Shown: positions 35,101-42,876 of the stretch, piece after piece | Layout: each line of letters starts with the position of its first letter | Position numbering within the stretch: position 1 is the stretch's first letter | Assembly (NCBI GenBank): GCA_029250605.1 | Contig: JAQXEZ010000006.1 | Location: 75,535 to 139,534 of the forward strand | Length of the DNA stretch: 64,000 nt | DNA from: Candidatus Thalassarchaeaceae archaeon | Lineage (GTDB): Archaea > Thermoplasmatota > Poseidoniia > Poseidoniales > Thalassarchaeaceae | Direction: 5' to 3' | Notes under the pieces: generated by a model | Databases searched by the model: none | Seen by the model: only the letters and a program-made list of their open reading frames with translations | What the model was told of the DNA's origin: nothing | Program-made: the position numbers and the translations under genes

Positions 35101-36028
35101 ATCTTCCATTGTAAATGGAGTCTTCAATTGCAGCGATAGTTATCGGACCCGGGCCATCGAGGATGTTACCAGAGTCAAATGGGCCCCAAGAGTTTGAGTA
35201 GATGTCTATTCCACCATTGTGATAGCTCAATGCATCAGCAGAAGTAGAGTCTGAAAAACCACAGGCGATTAGCCTGTGTCCCGCAATGCTGGCCCCAAAG
35301 GCAGCTCCTGTAACTCCAATTGAGTTATTCCCGGTTCCAGCCGCAACCCCAGCTACTGCTGTCCCGTGACCATCGGAGGAGTTGGGGTCGGGGTCAGCGT
35401 CATCACCACACCAGTCGTAGGAGTGCACTGACACGTAGTTGTCAGAAAGATCAGGGTGCGAATGTTCCACACCATCGTCAATCACACTGATTACTACTCC
35501 CGAACCATTGTATGAGTCCCAGACTCCCGTTACATTAGCATCCTCTCCGACCTCCCCATTTGTCTGCCCCGAGTTGTTTAGGTGCCATTGATCATCGAAG
35601 TACGGGTCATTGGGCTCGAATCTTGGTGAGAAGGTCCTCTCAATTAGTGGAGAGAATGACTCGATTTCACCTTTCTCAAATGACTTATTGAGAACCCCCA
35701 GAGCAGATCTGGAATCATCAAACGTCCAGATATATGATCCCTTGAGAAGCGCCAATGGCTCGATTTCATCAGGATGCGCTTCTGTATTGTGGTGATTTTC
35801 CATTGCCACTCCTGAAACTACTAGCCACGAATTAACCCCAGCAAGAGTATCTCCGTGGTACAAACTCAAGTCAGAGACCCTTTCGAAGGCTATCTGAACT
35901 GTTCTCGAATAGGATTGCATTACATCATTAACAACGATAGGAGCGGAATCCTCGCCTTCTACCTCTGCCAAAGCCTGACCAAATGGTGCGAAAACCATTA
36001 TCACGATAATCAAGGATGCGACTCTCAC
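32141..36028 (-). CDS. Membrane-anchored subtilase with P-domain and calcium-loop/MopE-type repeat arrays
   Basis: 1295 residues. A signal peptide is at 1-22 (SLIIVIMVFAPFGQALA) and a pro-region to about 150. The S8 catalytic domain follows: Asp in SVIDDGVEHSHPD near 181, His in DGHGTAVAG near 221 and Ser in GGTSSATPLVSG near 404. A proprotein-convertase P-domain spans about 480-605 (EGEWKLKVRDAVSG). Then come thrombospondin-3-like calcium loops (three units of exactly 23 residues), followed by tandem 94-residue units each holding a MopE-type DCDDxD/DDDCDG motif plus two calcium loops. A C-terminal module and one membrane helix (SPAGIIGIIVLLISLTGGGALIG) near 1240 precede a cytosolic tail. Probable role: surface proteolysis, Ca-stabilised. 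ATG 36028 seems the natural start. Confidence 0.93.
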   Translation of the reverse strand: MRVASLIIVIMVFAPFGQALAEVEGEDSAPIVVNDVMQSYSRTVQIAFERVSDLSLYHGDTLAGVNSWLVVSGVAMENHHNTEAHPDEIEPLALLKGSYIWTFDDSRSALGVLNKSFEKGEIESFSPLIERTFSPRFEPNDPYFDDQWHLNNSGQTNGEVGEDANVTGVWDSYNGSGVVISVIDDGVEHSHPDLSDNYVSVHSYDWCGDDADPDPNSSDGHGTAVAGVAAGTGNNSIGVTGAAFGASIAGHRLIACGFSDSTSADALSYHNGGIDIYSNSWGPFDSGNILDGPGPITIAAIEDSIYNGRSGLGNIYTWAAGNGLDADDNSNYDGYSNIRYSIAVAAITHYGEQSWYSEPGANILVTAHSNGGIPQGNYEGITTTDITGSGGYDGGDITHDFGGTSSATPLVSGVIALVLEANPDLTWRDVQNILVHSSRKNDANDSSWNMNGAGHDVSHKFGFGAVDAGAAVSLAHNWSSSGEESNASFGPYTPNTGIDNGPSTWTEFNLSVPVDLRLESIDVIVDITHGARGELDIVLQSPSGHESWLAEEHTDNNADYSNWRFGTVQHWDESSQGEWKLKVRDAVSGSNSGTVNSWEVILHGVGNVTDFDGDGWPDYNDEDDDNDGWNDTAEQSCSTDPLDNSSTPTDTDDDGDCDFLDDDDDGDGLSDYNETQNHKTNPLDPDTDGDILNDYEEIVVYGTNAINPDTDNEGLDDYEEVIIYGTNPNSEDSDGDGLNDYDEVVNWLSDPLTFDPDNDSDEYYHFIDCDDDDASVNPGMQELLNGKDDDCDGLEDEGYNESDQDGDGLSDWDEFHVHGTSPINPDSDDDGISDDREVEVYGSDPLTVDLDNDGDGAYWFEDCDDNDSSFAPGVPEILDGMDNDCDEESDEDFLWVDSDGDGITDYSEFHYFSTDPGNGDSDGDGLPDGVELNELMSDPLVADPDADLDGWYHFQDCDDNDFERAPERPEELDGKDNDCDEVVDEDFYDIDTDGDGLSDYSEYHNYSTMFDSADSDQDGVDDGTEVSRGLSSPVLADYDRDNDGFYEYEDCDDFVGSTFPGAVEQWNGIDDDCDEVKDELVNRLDLVLANYEKSGGTVYLSNGEIYDGPNSYEEMPVHWDSANESFGISLSGIQSSVDATISWSMSGYSLEMNTSDSGKEILLLPINCKNPISDLQVQVCDEGASVQKIRVIISEGEYVTEIEWSVMVSTWFEPESENRFLAAISSPAGIIGIIVLLISLTGGGALIGARISRSRELQEALEAYGVSPERLAIRPENKGVELPEAPSFAWSNDEK
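32882..33727 (-). repeat. Three tandem 282-nt units (94-residue MopE/calcium-loop repeats)
   Basis: Units begin at 33727, 33445 and 33163, each exactly 94 codons. Every unit starts DCDDxD, has an xDDCD/DNDCD core at positions 21-25, then a DGDG(L/I)(S/T)D calcium loop at about 39-45 and a second loop near 60-70. A fourth, partial unit starts at 32881 (DCDDFVG) and stops after its DDDCDEVKDEL. Spacing is identical in all three full units although residue identity is partial. Confidence 0.9.
33830..34036 (-). repeat. Three tandem 69-nt units (23-residue calcium-loop repeats)
   Basis: Within the subtilase, consecutive units start at 34036, 33967 and 33898. Each codes 23 residues with a DxDxDxxxDxxE core (DGDGLSDYNE, DGDILNDYEE, DNEGLDDYEE) followed by a GTN(P/A)-type turn. 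A fourth, diverged unit begins at 33829. No insertion or deletion between units. Confidence 0.85.
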
Positions 36029-36149
36029 AACCCATCTCGGGAATCTGGAGAATATAGCCGTTCGGTTTCGTTGCTAGTTGACTATCAAGGTTACAATATG
36101 GTGCTGGGGCTTCCCCACTGGAAAAATTGACGAAGATCCCAATTGTTAC

Positions 36150-37406
36150 CTATTCTCCCCTGAACTCAGATATCGCAGAGTGGACTTCATCATCCGTCAT
36201 CATTCTCCTCTGACTCTTCGCCACCTCAAACACATGTGCAACCAGACCGTCTTCGGCTGCGTACCCATTCCTCTCCAGCCAGTGAATCACATTCGACCGG
36301 CCGCTCATGTGACCTATCCTGATGACCTGTTGAAGACCGAAATCACCAGCAGGAACTCCGGAGTAGACTCGATCAGCAAGCCAGTTGTCACCTTTGTTCA
36401 TCGCCTTGATGACAGCCGATGCGTGAACTCCAGTACCAGTTTCGAAAGCATCCTCGCCGAATACCGGGTAATTGTGAGGTAGAGCGACTTCAACGTATTC
36501 GTGTGCCTTCCTTGTGTACTCATTCAGCATTGTCAGGTCATTCTTGATTACTCCCATAAGACTCAGGTTTACCAGAGTTTGGTCGAGCGGGGCATTCCCA
36601 GCTCTTTCCCCTACTCCTAGGGCCGTTCCATGGATTACGTCGGCACCGGCCTCGTAGGCAGCTAGATTGTTAGCCACTCCGAGCCCCCTGTCTTGATGTC
36701 CGTGCCAGTTTACCTCGATGTCCCTTCTCTTCACTCCCGAGTCTGGAATAACCTCGTCCTGAATGAATCCTAGGAGCTTCCTAACCCCATTAGGAGTTAC
36801 ATGCCCGCAGGTGTCACAAACGCAAATCCTATCGGCACCTAATTCGATAGCCCTTGAGTAGACTTCCTTGATTTCCTCCGGCTTGCTCCTAGTAGTGTCC
36901 TCAGTGACGAACATCACTGGAATGTCGTTGTCAACAGCGAAGGTGACTGCCCTTTCCGCGGTGGAGATAATCTTGTCCATCGTCCATCCCTCAGCAAACT
37001 GTCTAATCGGACTTGTCCCAAGAAAGGCACTAGCCTGGATTTGCGTCTCGTGTTTTGCTTGCAAGTCAACGAGTGGCTCAATATCGGAGACCAAAGTCCT
37101 AACCGCGCATCCAGGTCTCAGACTGTAGTCCCTATCGCCCATGTGCTTCAGCATCGCATCGATGTGATTGACATGGAAAGGACCCGCACCGGGAAGCCCA
37201 AGATCTACCTTCTGAATCCCAAGACTCTCCATGTAGTCAATCAATTCTATCTTCTGTTCGATGGAAGGGTTTCTGGCACTTGGACTCTGCAGACCGTCTC
37301 TGAGAGTTTCATCGTCAAACCACAACTCATGCGGGTGATTCGACTCGTCTCTATCAATGGAGTAGTCAATAGAATTCCAGTCATAGATTAGGTCATGCTC
37401 TTCCAC
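36150..37406 (-). CDS. 2-isopropylmalate/homocitrate synthase-like enzyme without regulatory domain
   Basis: 418 residues of the DRE-TIM condensing family, which joins acetyl-CoA to a 2-oxo acid. The N-terminal DETLRDGLQSPS (32-43) supplies metal and base residues, HGHQDRG near 240 supplies the HxH metal ligands (usually HCHND), and GERAGNAPLDQ near 283 is the conserved GERxGNxxL block. A helical subdomain follows, but the roughly 110-residue LeuA dimer/allosteric domain found in true isopropylmalate synthases is absent. Homocitrate, citramalate or Re-type citrate synthase activity is possible. The start is GTG with GGGGTGA upstream. It follows ctaB by 52 nt on the same strand. The product cannot be told from sequence. 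Confidence 0.85.
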   Translation of the reverse strand: MEEHDLIYDWNSIDYSIDRDESNHPHELWFDDETLRDGLQSPSARNPSIEQKIELIDYMESLGIQKVDLGLPGAGPFHVNHIDAMLKHMGDRDYSLRPGCAVRTLVSDIEPLVDLQAKHETQIQASAFLGTSPIRQFAEGWTMDKIISTAERAVTFAVDNDIPVMFVTEDTTRSKPEEIKEVYSRAIELGADRICVCDTCGHVTPNGVRKLLGFIQDEVIPDSGVKRRDIEVNWHGHQDRGLGVANNLAAYEAGADVIHGTALGVGERAGNAPLDQTLVNLSLMGVIKNDLTMLNEYTRKAHEYVEVALPHNYPVFGEDAFETGTGVHASAVIKAMNKGDNWLADRVYSGVPAGDFGLQQVIRIGHMSGRSNVIHWLERNGYAAEDGLVAHVFEVAKSQRRMMTDDEVHSAISEFRGE

Positions 37407-37458
37407 TGTCTCACCCCTGCCCTCCCATGGTACGCTCGGTGTTTGAAGCCATCGGGGA

Positions 37459-38502
37459 CTATGAACTCACTTTGAATTCGGCCCTCCCAATGAAAGCCAA
37501 GGAAATCATCGCTCCAAACCCAGTTCCTAATTGTCCAAAACTACCTGTAACGAGGACTACGAACATTAGTGCAAGATAAAGCATAGAAAAAAAGAATGAG
37601 TTTGCTGCACTGGCAATTCTCCCCGAATCGTCTGGAATTTCCGAAATGTCGATCCTCCAAACCGTGGATGCGTACCAGAAGCTTAGCCCAAGTATCGTCC
37701 AACTGAGAACATGGTAACCCTCCTCATATATTTCAATCTCTCCAAATGACAGAGGTGCGATAAATGAGAGTAGGATTAGCAGAACCGAATACACCTTCAT
37801 CTCGATAATTGTTCGTTCTGGACCTTTCACGTTGGGCAACATTGGGACGCCTACCTCCGCGTATTCTTTTGACCTGTATAGGGCAAGAGCCCAGAAGTGC
37901 GGGGGAGTCCATAGGAAAATCAGAATGAACATGAACCAAGGCATTGAACTTCCAAGGTCGAATAGGGATTCAATTGACGCCCCCAGAGAAATATTGGAGA
38001 TGGCGAGACCTTCCACACTAGCCGCCCACCCGATTACCGGCGGGGTTGAGCCCGCGATACCTCCGATGACAATATTCTGTGGTGTACTTCTTTTCAGCCA
38101 CATGCTGTAAACAAGGACATAGAAAAGAATGCTGAATGCTGACCAGAAGGCAGCGACCTCATTGGACATCAAATAGAACCATGCAACCCCCAAGGAGGAT
38201 ATCGAGATCCCGAAAGCTAGAGCCGATTCAGCACTTACCTTGCCCGAGGGAATGGCCCTGTTTGCAGTACGCCTCATCATTGGATCGATATCCCTGTCGT
38301 ACCACATATTGATCGCGTTGGCCCCCCCGGCTGTGAGATAACCCCCAATCAGAACAACTACCATAGTTTCAGCCGACCCTTCCGAGAGGCTCCCCTCTAG
38401 CGAGTCATGAACAATCACTGCGCATATAGCAGTAATCTGTAGTAGGATGACAACTCTCGGCTTCGTCAATGAGAAGTAGTCTGCCATTGTTGACGAAATC
38501 AT
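37459..38502 (-). CDS. ctaB: Protoheme IX farnesyltransferase (heme O synthase)
   Basis: An integral membrane prenyltransferase that attaches a farnesyl (or archaeal isoprenoid) chain to heme B to give heme O for oxidases. The diagnostic motifs are KPRVVILLQITA near the N-terminus, NMWYDRDIDPMMRRTANR near 75-92, and WLKRSTPQNIVIGG in the second helix pair. About 347 residues with eight to nine membrane segments. The start at ATG 38502 overlaps the ctaA stop by 4 nt (ATGA) with GGAGG before it, which is better than a longer frame starting at 38538. Works directly upstream of CtaA in heme A synthesis. Confidence 0.95.
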   Translation of the reverse strand: MISSTMADYFSLTKPRVVILLQITAICAVIVHDSLEGSLSEGSAETMVVVLIGGYLTAGGANAINMWYDRDIDPMMRRTANRAIPSGKVSAESALAFGISISSLGVAWFYLMSNEVAAFWSAFSILFYVLVYSMWLKRSTPQNIVIGGIAGSTPPVIGWAASVEGLAISNISLGASIESLFDLGSSMPWFMFILIFLWTPPHFWALALYRSKEYAEVGVPMLPNVKGPERTIIEMKVYSVLLILLSFIAPLSFGEIEIYEEGYHVLSWTILGLSFWYASTVWRIDISEIPDDSGRIASAANSFFFSMLYLALMFVVLVTGSFGQLGTGFGAMISLAFIGRAEFKVSS

Positions 38503-39539
38503 ACAACCTCCTCCGTGGTAATCGCACACCCAACCCAAGCAGTTGCCATTGCAAGGAAGGTCAGCGAAGCCAGCATAAGGTGAACCAATGAAAGTAACTC
38601 AAAGAACCCTTCTTCCAGGTCCCAGGAGATTACGTAAATAGCACCAATTGTCGCATTAGTAACGAAGAGCCCGGTTGAGGCCCAAATCCAATTCCTCAGA
38701 ATATGGTCGGAACCATCCCCGGACTCCTTCCAGACTAGGTAGGAGGCCGAACACATTGCAATCAGCATCACACCAACTAACCATCTATGAATCATCTGCG
38801 ACTGCAATACTACGTCTTCTACTGAATCCACCAGATTACCTCCGCAAAGAGGCCATGAGCCCGGCATTCCATCCACTCCGCATCCTAGATTAGCACCTGG
38901 GGTGGTGGACACGAATGTTCCAGAGAAGATCGAGATGAATGCTCCGATTGACAACCAAGTAACCCTGTTTCGCCACCTGCTTGAGATTCCATGCCCGATA
39001 TCTAACCAACCAGGAACTCCTTCCTCTGCCCTTGTGATAGTCAACCATAGCCAAAACATGCTAATTGTGAATGCTAATGCAGAGCTTAGGTGAAGTGCAA
39101 CACTCCAGTGCAAGTTGTCCATTTCAACTGTCAACCACCCAATTGCGCCCTGCCAGATGATTAGAATCACCGTCAAAGTGGAAGCGAACCTGACATCCTT
39201 GCTTGGATCTTCATTCCTCCTTAGTAGATACCAGTTCAGAAGAACCAGAGGACCTAGAAATGCCCCGGCAAGGAATCTATGGAACCATTCTGTGAATATT
39301 TGGAACGTCGAGTATCGATGTCCAGAACCACGTGAGTCGACCTCCTCGGGATTCTCAGCCCACCATGCCTCTTGCTCCTCCTCCGAGACATCGAAACCCA
39401 ATGTACCGAAACATAATGGCCAGTCCGGACAAGACTCTCCCGCATCATAGATTCGAATCAAACCTCCTAAGCCGATTACGACAATTGTCAATCCCAACAG
39501 CCACGCCGTGAGGGTCTTCGAAACCTTCCAGTTAGTCAA
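38499..39539 (-). CDS. ctaA: Heme A synthase (CtaA/COX15 family)
   Basis: Oxidises the C8 methyl of heme O to formyl, giving heme A for aa3-type cytochrome oxidase. 346 residues, seven to eight membrane helices in two pseudo-repeats. Conserved histidines are visible: EWFHRFLAG, LHLSSALAF, MIHRWLVG and LVHLMLASL, the heme-binding set expected for COX15. Paired cysteines occur in the outer loops (SCPDWPLC and GCGVDGMPGSWPLCGG). Overlaps ctaB. With ctaB it points to an aerobic terminal oxidase that uses heme A. The preceding gene in the same direction is rpoK (32 nt gap). Confidence 0.95.
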   Translation of the reverse strand: MTNWKVSKTLTAWLLGLTIVVIGLGGLIRIYDAGESCPDWPLCFGTLGFDVSEEEQEAWWAENPEEVDSRGSGHRYSTFQIFTEWFHRFLAGAFLGPLVLLNWYLLRRNEDPSKDVRFASTLTVILIIWQGAIGWLTVEMDNLHWSVALHLSSALAFTISMFWLWLTITRAEEGVPGWLDIGHGISSRWRNRVTWLSIGAFISIFSGTFVSTTPGANLGCGVDGMPGSWPLCGGNLVDSVEDVVLQSQMIHRWLVGVMLIAMCSASYLVWKESGDGSDHILRNWIWASTGLFVTNATIGAIYVISWDLEEGFFELLSLVHLMLASLTFLAMATAWVGCAITTEEVV

Positions 39540-39571
39540 ATTCTATCGCTCCCTGTAAGGGGTGCTCCGCT

Positions 39572-39826
39572 TCACTCTTCGTGCGGGTCGACGTCGATTG
39601 GAATCTTATTCTGCTCATACTCCAGTGTCGCGATCTTCATCGGATCAAGAACTACCTTCTCCTTGGCATCATCGACACCATAGAGTTGAATCAACTCTCT
39701 GCTGTACTTTTCGCGCAATTCGTCCTCGGTAACGAAGAGCGGTGCTCCCATGCTAATCTGAAGCGCTCTGGCACCAATAATTCTGGCCTTTTCGAAGCGT
39801 GTGTGTGCTCTTACTGGCTCAACCAT
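39572..39826 (-). CDS. rpoK: DNA-directed RNA polymerase subunit K (Rpb6/omega homologue)
   Basis: The small assembly subunit of archaeal RNA polymerase. The signature [21 protein letters not shown] at residues 9-29 matches the conserved RpoK block, and [13 protein letters not shown] near the end matches the C-terminal strand. 84 residues, whereas most archaeal RpoK proteins are about 57. The extra length is mainly a helical insertion of roughly 20 residues ([20 protein letters not shown]) between these two halves. It lies between the thiolase and ctaA genes on the same strand, with gaps of 64 and 32 nt, so it may share their transcripts. Confidence 0.9.
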   Translation of the reverse strand: MVEPVRAHTRFEKARIIGARALQISMGAPLFVTEDELREKYSRELIQLYGVDDAKEKVVLDPMKIATLEYEQNKIPIDVDPHEE

Positions 39827-39890
39827 CGGGGCGGTCGACCGGAGACCCCCAAATAAGGTCTATGACTCCACTCTGAGAATGATTTGACGA

Positions 39891-41051
39891 CTATGGGGCC
39901 TCAACCATCATGGCTACAGCGTTCCCTCCACCCAGACAAACAGTCACAATCCCCCTTTTCCCCCCAGTTCTACTCATTGCATTTACCAGAGTCATCAGAC
40001 ATCTAGTCCCAGTTGCCCCGAGAGGGTGTCCGATTGCTATGGCGCCACCGTGTGGGTTGAAGGAATCGTCGGGAACTTCCAGTGACTTCCTGATGGCACA
40101 AGACGCTGAGGCGAATGCCTCGTTGTGCTCCAGAACGTCAATCTCCCCCATCGTTCTTCCCGATTTCTCTAGAAGCTTATTCACCGTTGGTATTGGCGCG
40201 GACATCACTCTACTTGCCTCGACTCCCGAGGTGGCATATTCCACGATTCTAGCCAATACTGGCAATCCAAGTTCCGCCGCCGCCTCTTCGGAAGCAATGA
40301 GGACAGCAGAGGCGCCATCGGATACTTGACTGGCATTTCCTGCTGTAACCTGACCTCCTTTCGAGAAAACAGCTCTTAGGTCAGAAAGTGCTTCTTCGTT
40401 AGTCTCCGGTCGAATCCCCTCATCCCTTTTTAGTGATCCAACTGGAAAAACCTCTCTGTCGAACCAACCCTCTTCCCAAGCGTTGTTGGCAAGGGTATGT
40501 GATCGTACAGAGAACTTGTCCGAATCAGATCTGCTGATCCCATGTTCCTCCGCAACTGTCTCTCCCGTATTTCCCATAGACTCTCCAGAGAATGCATCCC
40601 TCAATCCATCTTCCATCAATACTGATTCAAGAGAGGAAAACGAGACGTCTTCCCCTTTCTTCACATCCCTTGCTAAGTGAGGAGCATTGCTCATTGACTC
40701 CATCCCACCGGCAACCACAACTCTGGATACCCCTGCTCTGATTTCTGTAGCAGCGATCATTGCCGCCTTCAGACTTGATCCGCAAACTTTGTTGATTGTC
40801 GTACAGGGAGTGGTAACTGGCATTCCGGCCCCAATAGCAACCTGACGAGCCGGAGCCTGCCCACATCCTGCTTGTAGGACATGTCCCATGTATACCTGGT
40901 CAACAATCCCCATCCCGGGGTTGATGTTCGCGCGGTCCAAGAGTTCCTTTACGGTCAGAATACCAAGGTCTACTGCGCTGTAATCTGAAAGTGAGCCTCT
41001 GAACTTGCCTATCGGGGTCCGGGCATAGGCACATATGACCGGAACAGGCAT
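39891..41051 (-). CDS. Acetyl-CoA C-acetyltransferase (thiolase)
   Basis: 386 residues. It condenses two acetyl-CoA to acetoacetyl-CoA, or cleaves 3-ketoacyl-CoA, in the cytosol. Nucleophile Cys90 in NKVCGSS, active-site His in GHPLGATG near 345 and the second Cys in CLGGGNA near 376 are present. The length, and motif GAGxPV before the Cys, fit the bacterial-type AtoB/PhaA thiolases rather than the archaeal DUF35-partnered type; there is no DUF35 gene beside it. Note CLGGGNA where CGGGQG is usual. Biosynthetic (mevalonate) versus degradative role cannot be decided here. rpoK follows 64 nt downstream. Confidence 0.92.
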   Translation of the reverse strand: MPVPVICAYARTPIGKFRGSLSDYSAVDLGILTVKELLDRANINPGMGIVDQVYMGHVLQAGCGQAPARQVAIGAGMPVTTPCTTINKVCGSSLKAAMIAATEIRAGVSRVVVAGGMESMSNAPHLARDVKKGEDVSFSSLESVLMEDGLRDAFSGESMGNTGETVAEEHGISRSDSDKFSVRSHTLANNAWEEGWFDREVFPVGSLKRDEGIRPETNEEALSDLRAVFSKGGQVTAGNASQVSDGASAVLIASEEAAAELGLPVLARIVEYATSGVEASRVMSAPIPTVNKLLEKSGRTMGEIDVLEHNEAFASASCAIRKSLEVPDDSFNPHGGAIAIGHPLGATGTRCLMTLVNAMSRTGGKRGIVTVCLGGGNAVAMMVEAP

Positions 41052-41108
41052 ACCCGTTCGACTGACGACCTAGCCTTCAATGACACGATGCTGACTCATC
41101 CTCATGAT

Positions 41109-42191
41109 TCACGAATCAACAGTGTATCCGTAAAAATCTGCATTAAGCAAATCAGGCCTATTCTGCGGCTTCACTAGTATAGTCCTAACTTCCCAAAGAT
41201 CCTTGAAAATTCTGTATCGTGCAGTGGCATCCAGATAGTCTACTCCGCTGGTTCCACCTGTGCCTGTCCTCTTCCCGATGATCCTCTCGACCATACGTGC
41301 ATGGTCATGCCTCCACTTTGCCATCGACTCTTCGAGTTCTACGAATGCATCGATTAGTTTCCTAGGCCAGGTGAGAAGGGGCAACTCTCGATACGACTCG
41401 ATGAATAGGAGTCCGGCACGACCACGACTCACCTCTCCATCTGGAATTAGGAAAGAAGTCGCAGACTCCTGTGCAACATCCAATCTCTCCTTCATCCTAG
41501 TTGAACCATCTCCGTCCATCCCGGACATTCTCTCCAGGGTTTCATTCCCCATCTGGAGGTGTGCCGCTAAGTGTGAATTGACATAATCCCTAACTGCCCC
41601 TTCGTCACCCTCACTCTCGAAATTTGATCCCATGATTGGAGTTCGTTCCATCCATCTCATCAGAGACTCATAGAGGGACACATCCCCTTGCCGTGCCTCT
41701 AGCCTTTCTAGGACCTCTTTGTCCTTCCCTCCTCTCTCGGCTAGCTTTCTGAATGTCTTAATCGGATCCATCCCAAACATTCGGTCTTCTGTTTCCAACC
41801 CAAGTAGGGACTCGAACTCCCGCATCTGGAATGATTCGAAGCCAGAGGCAGTTCCCAAACCATCCCTGAAAGCCAGGAATCCTTGTGGAGTGAGAGTCTC
41901 TAGGACTGTCCACTGATTTGCCATCAATCGGAAAATCTCAGTAGTTCTTGCCAAATGATCGACTGCACGAGGAATGTCGTCTTCGGGCACTGGAACCTGT
42001 GCTAGAATATCCCTGGTCTCAGACAGCTCTCTAATGATCTGCTTGAACCACAACTCAAATGTCTGGTGGACGATGATGAAGTGCATCTCATCGGAAGAAA
42101 CGCCCCTGTCATCTCCTTGCAAATCCAATAATTCGTGCAGTTGCAGATAGTCCCCATAGGTCCAGTTGCCAGACTCCCCTCTTCCGCTCAT
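41109..42191 (-). CDS. Tryptophan 2,3-dioxygenase
   Basis: A heme enzyme that opens the indole ring of L-tryptophan to N-formylkynurenine, first step of the kynurenine route. I start it at ATG 42191 (360 residues); a frame reaching 42458 would run into the divergent GNAT gene and adds a Ser-rich, unrelated N-terminus. Motifs: TYGDYLQLHELLDLQ, heme/substrate region FIIVHQTFELWFKQ with the substrate His, RFRxLQ-region SGFESFQMREFES, and the C-terminal GTGGTSGVDYLDAT that holds the heme-propionate region. The length lies between bacterial (about 280) and human (406) enzymes. No kynureninase or formamidase gene is beside it. Confidence 0.93.
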   Translation of the reverse strand: MSGRGESGNWTYGDYLQLHELLDLQGDDRGVSSDEMHFIIVHQTFELWFKQIIRELSETRDILAQVPVPEDDIPRAVDHLARTTEIFRLMANQWTVLETLTPQGFLAFRDGLGTASGFESFQMREFESLLGLETEDRMFGMDPIKTFRKLAERGGKDKEVLERLEARQGDVSLYESLMRWMERTPIMGSNFESEGDEGAVRDYVNSHLAAHLQMGNETLERMSGMDGDGSTRMKERLDVAQESATSFLIPDGEVSRGRAGLLFIESYRELPLLTWPRKLIDAFVELEESMAKWRHDHARMVERIIGKRTGTGGTSGVDYLDATARYRIFKDLWEVRTILVKPQNRPDLLNADFYGYTVDS

Positions 42192-42240
42192 AGCCTCGCA
42201 TGAGGCAGCCCACTTGAAGCGTTGCCGCCGAATTAGAACT

Positions 42241-42248
42241 ACTATAAC
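42241..42248 (+). promoter_or_regulatory. TATA-like box before the GNAT gene
   Basis: ACTATAAC lies 16-24 nt before ATG 42265 and favours that start over in-frame upstream codons. Confidence 0.35.
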
Positions 42249-42264
42249 GCCCCAATGTGTGGCT

Positions 42265-42876
42265 ATGTTGATGTCTGAACCAATGGGTTGGCCTGAAGAC
42301 CCAGACGCCCCTCGTCCCGAACCTGCAAAATCACTGCTGGTAGAGGAAGGATTGGAAATCTCAGTTCCGATGGAGGGTGACGCGCTAGAGCTGTTCAACT
42401 TGGTGGATGAAAACCGAGCATACCTGAGGGAGTGGCTCCCTTGGTTGGATGACGTCAATTCAGTCGATGACGAGGTTGCAATGATCAGGAGCCTCTCCGA
42501 GCCGAATCCCGACGATTTTCGTTTCTACCTTATCCGTCAATCCGGAGAAATAGTGGGAGTGATTAGCATGAATTGGGTGGATTACCATAACAGGAGTTTT
42601 GGATTGGGGTACTGGGTTTCTCAGTCCTCGGCTGGCCGGGGAATAATCACCAAGGCTTGCTCCAGGCTGATGGATCACTGCTTCGATGATCTTAAGCTCC
42701 ACAGGTCAGTTATCGAAGCAGCAGTAGAGAACTACCCTAGCCGAGCCATTGCAGAGAGACTAGGAATGAGGTTAGAGGGGATCTCAAAGGATAGGGAGTG
42801 GTTGTATGACCACTTCACGGACAGTTCTCTCTATGCGATCACTGCCCCGGAGTGGAAGTCTAGACATCAGGGCTGA
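42265..42876 (+). CDS. GNAT acetyltransferase, RimJ/RimL-like
   Basis: About 203 residues. It transfers an acetyl group from acetyl-CoA, probably to a protein N-terminus or a small amine. The fold is clear: ELFNLVDENRAYLREWLPWLDDV near the N-terminus, which is the RimL/RimJ substrate-recognition block, then the beta-4 strand GEIVGVISMNW, the CoA pyrophosphate loop SSAGRGIITKAC, and the C-terminal block HRSVIEAAVENYPSRAIAERLGMRLEG. The start is not certain: ATG 42265 is preferred; 42271 and an upstream frame are alternatives. It overlaps the convergent rqcH gene by 10 nt. Confidence 0.88.
   Translation: MLMSEPMGWPEDPDAPRPEPAKSLLVEEGLEISVPMEGDALELFNLVDENRAYLREWLPWLDDVNSVDDEVAMIRSLSEPNPDDFRFYLIRQSGEIVGVISMNWVDYHNRSFGLGYWVSQSSAGRGIITKACSRLMDHCFDDLKLHRSVIEAAVENYPSRAIAERLGMRLEGISKDREWLYDHFTDSSLYAITAPEWKSRHQG

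Noticed and set aside
42192-42458. N-terminal extension of tryptophan dioxygenase to 42458
   Set aside because: Ser-rich, with no family similarity, and it would overlap most of the divergent GNAT promoter and start.
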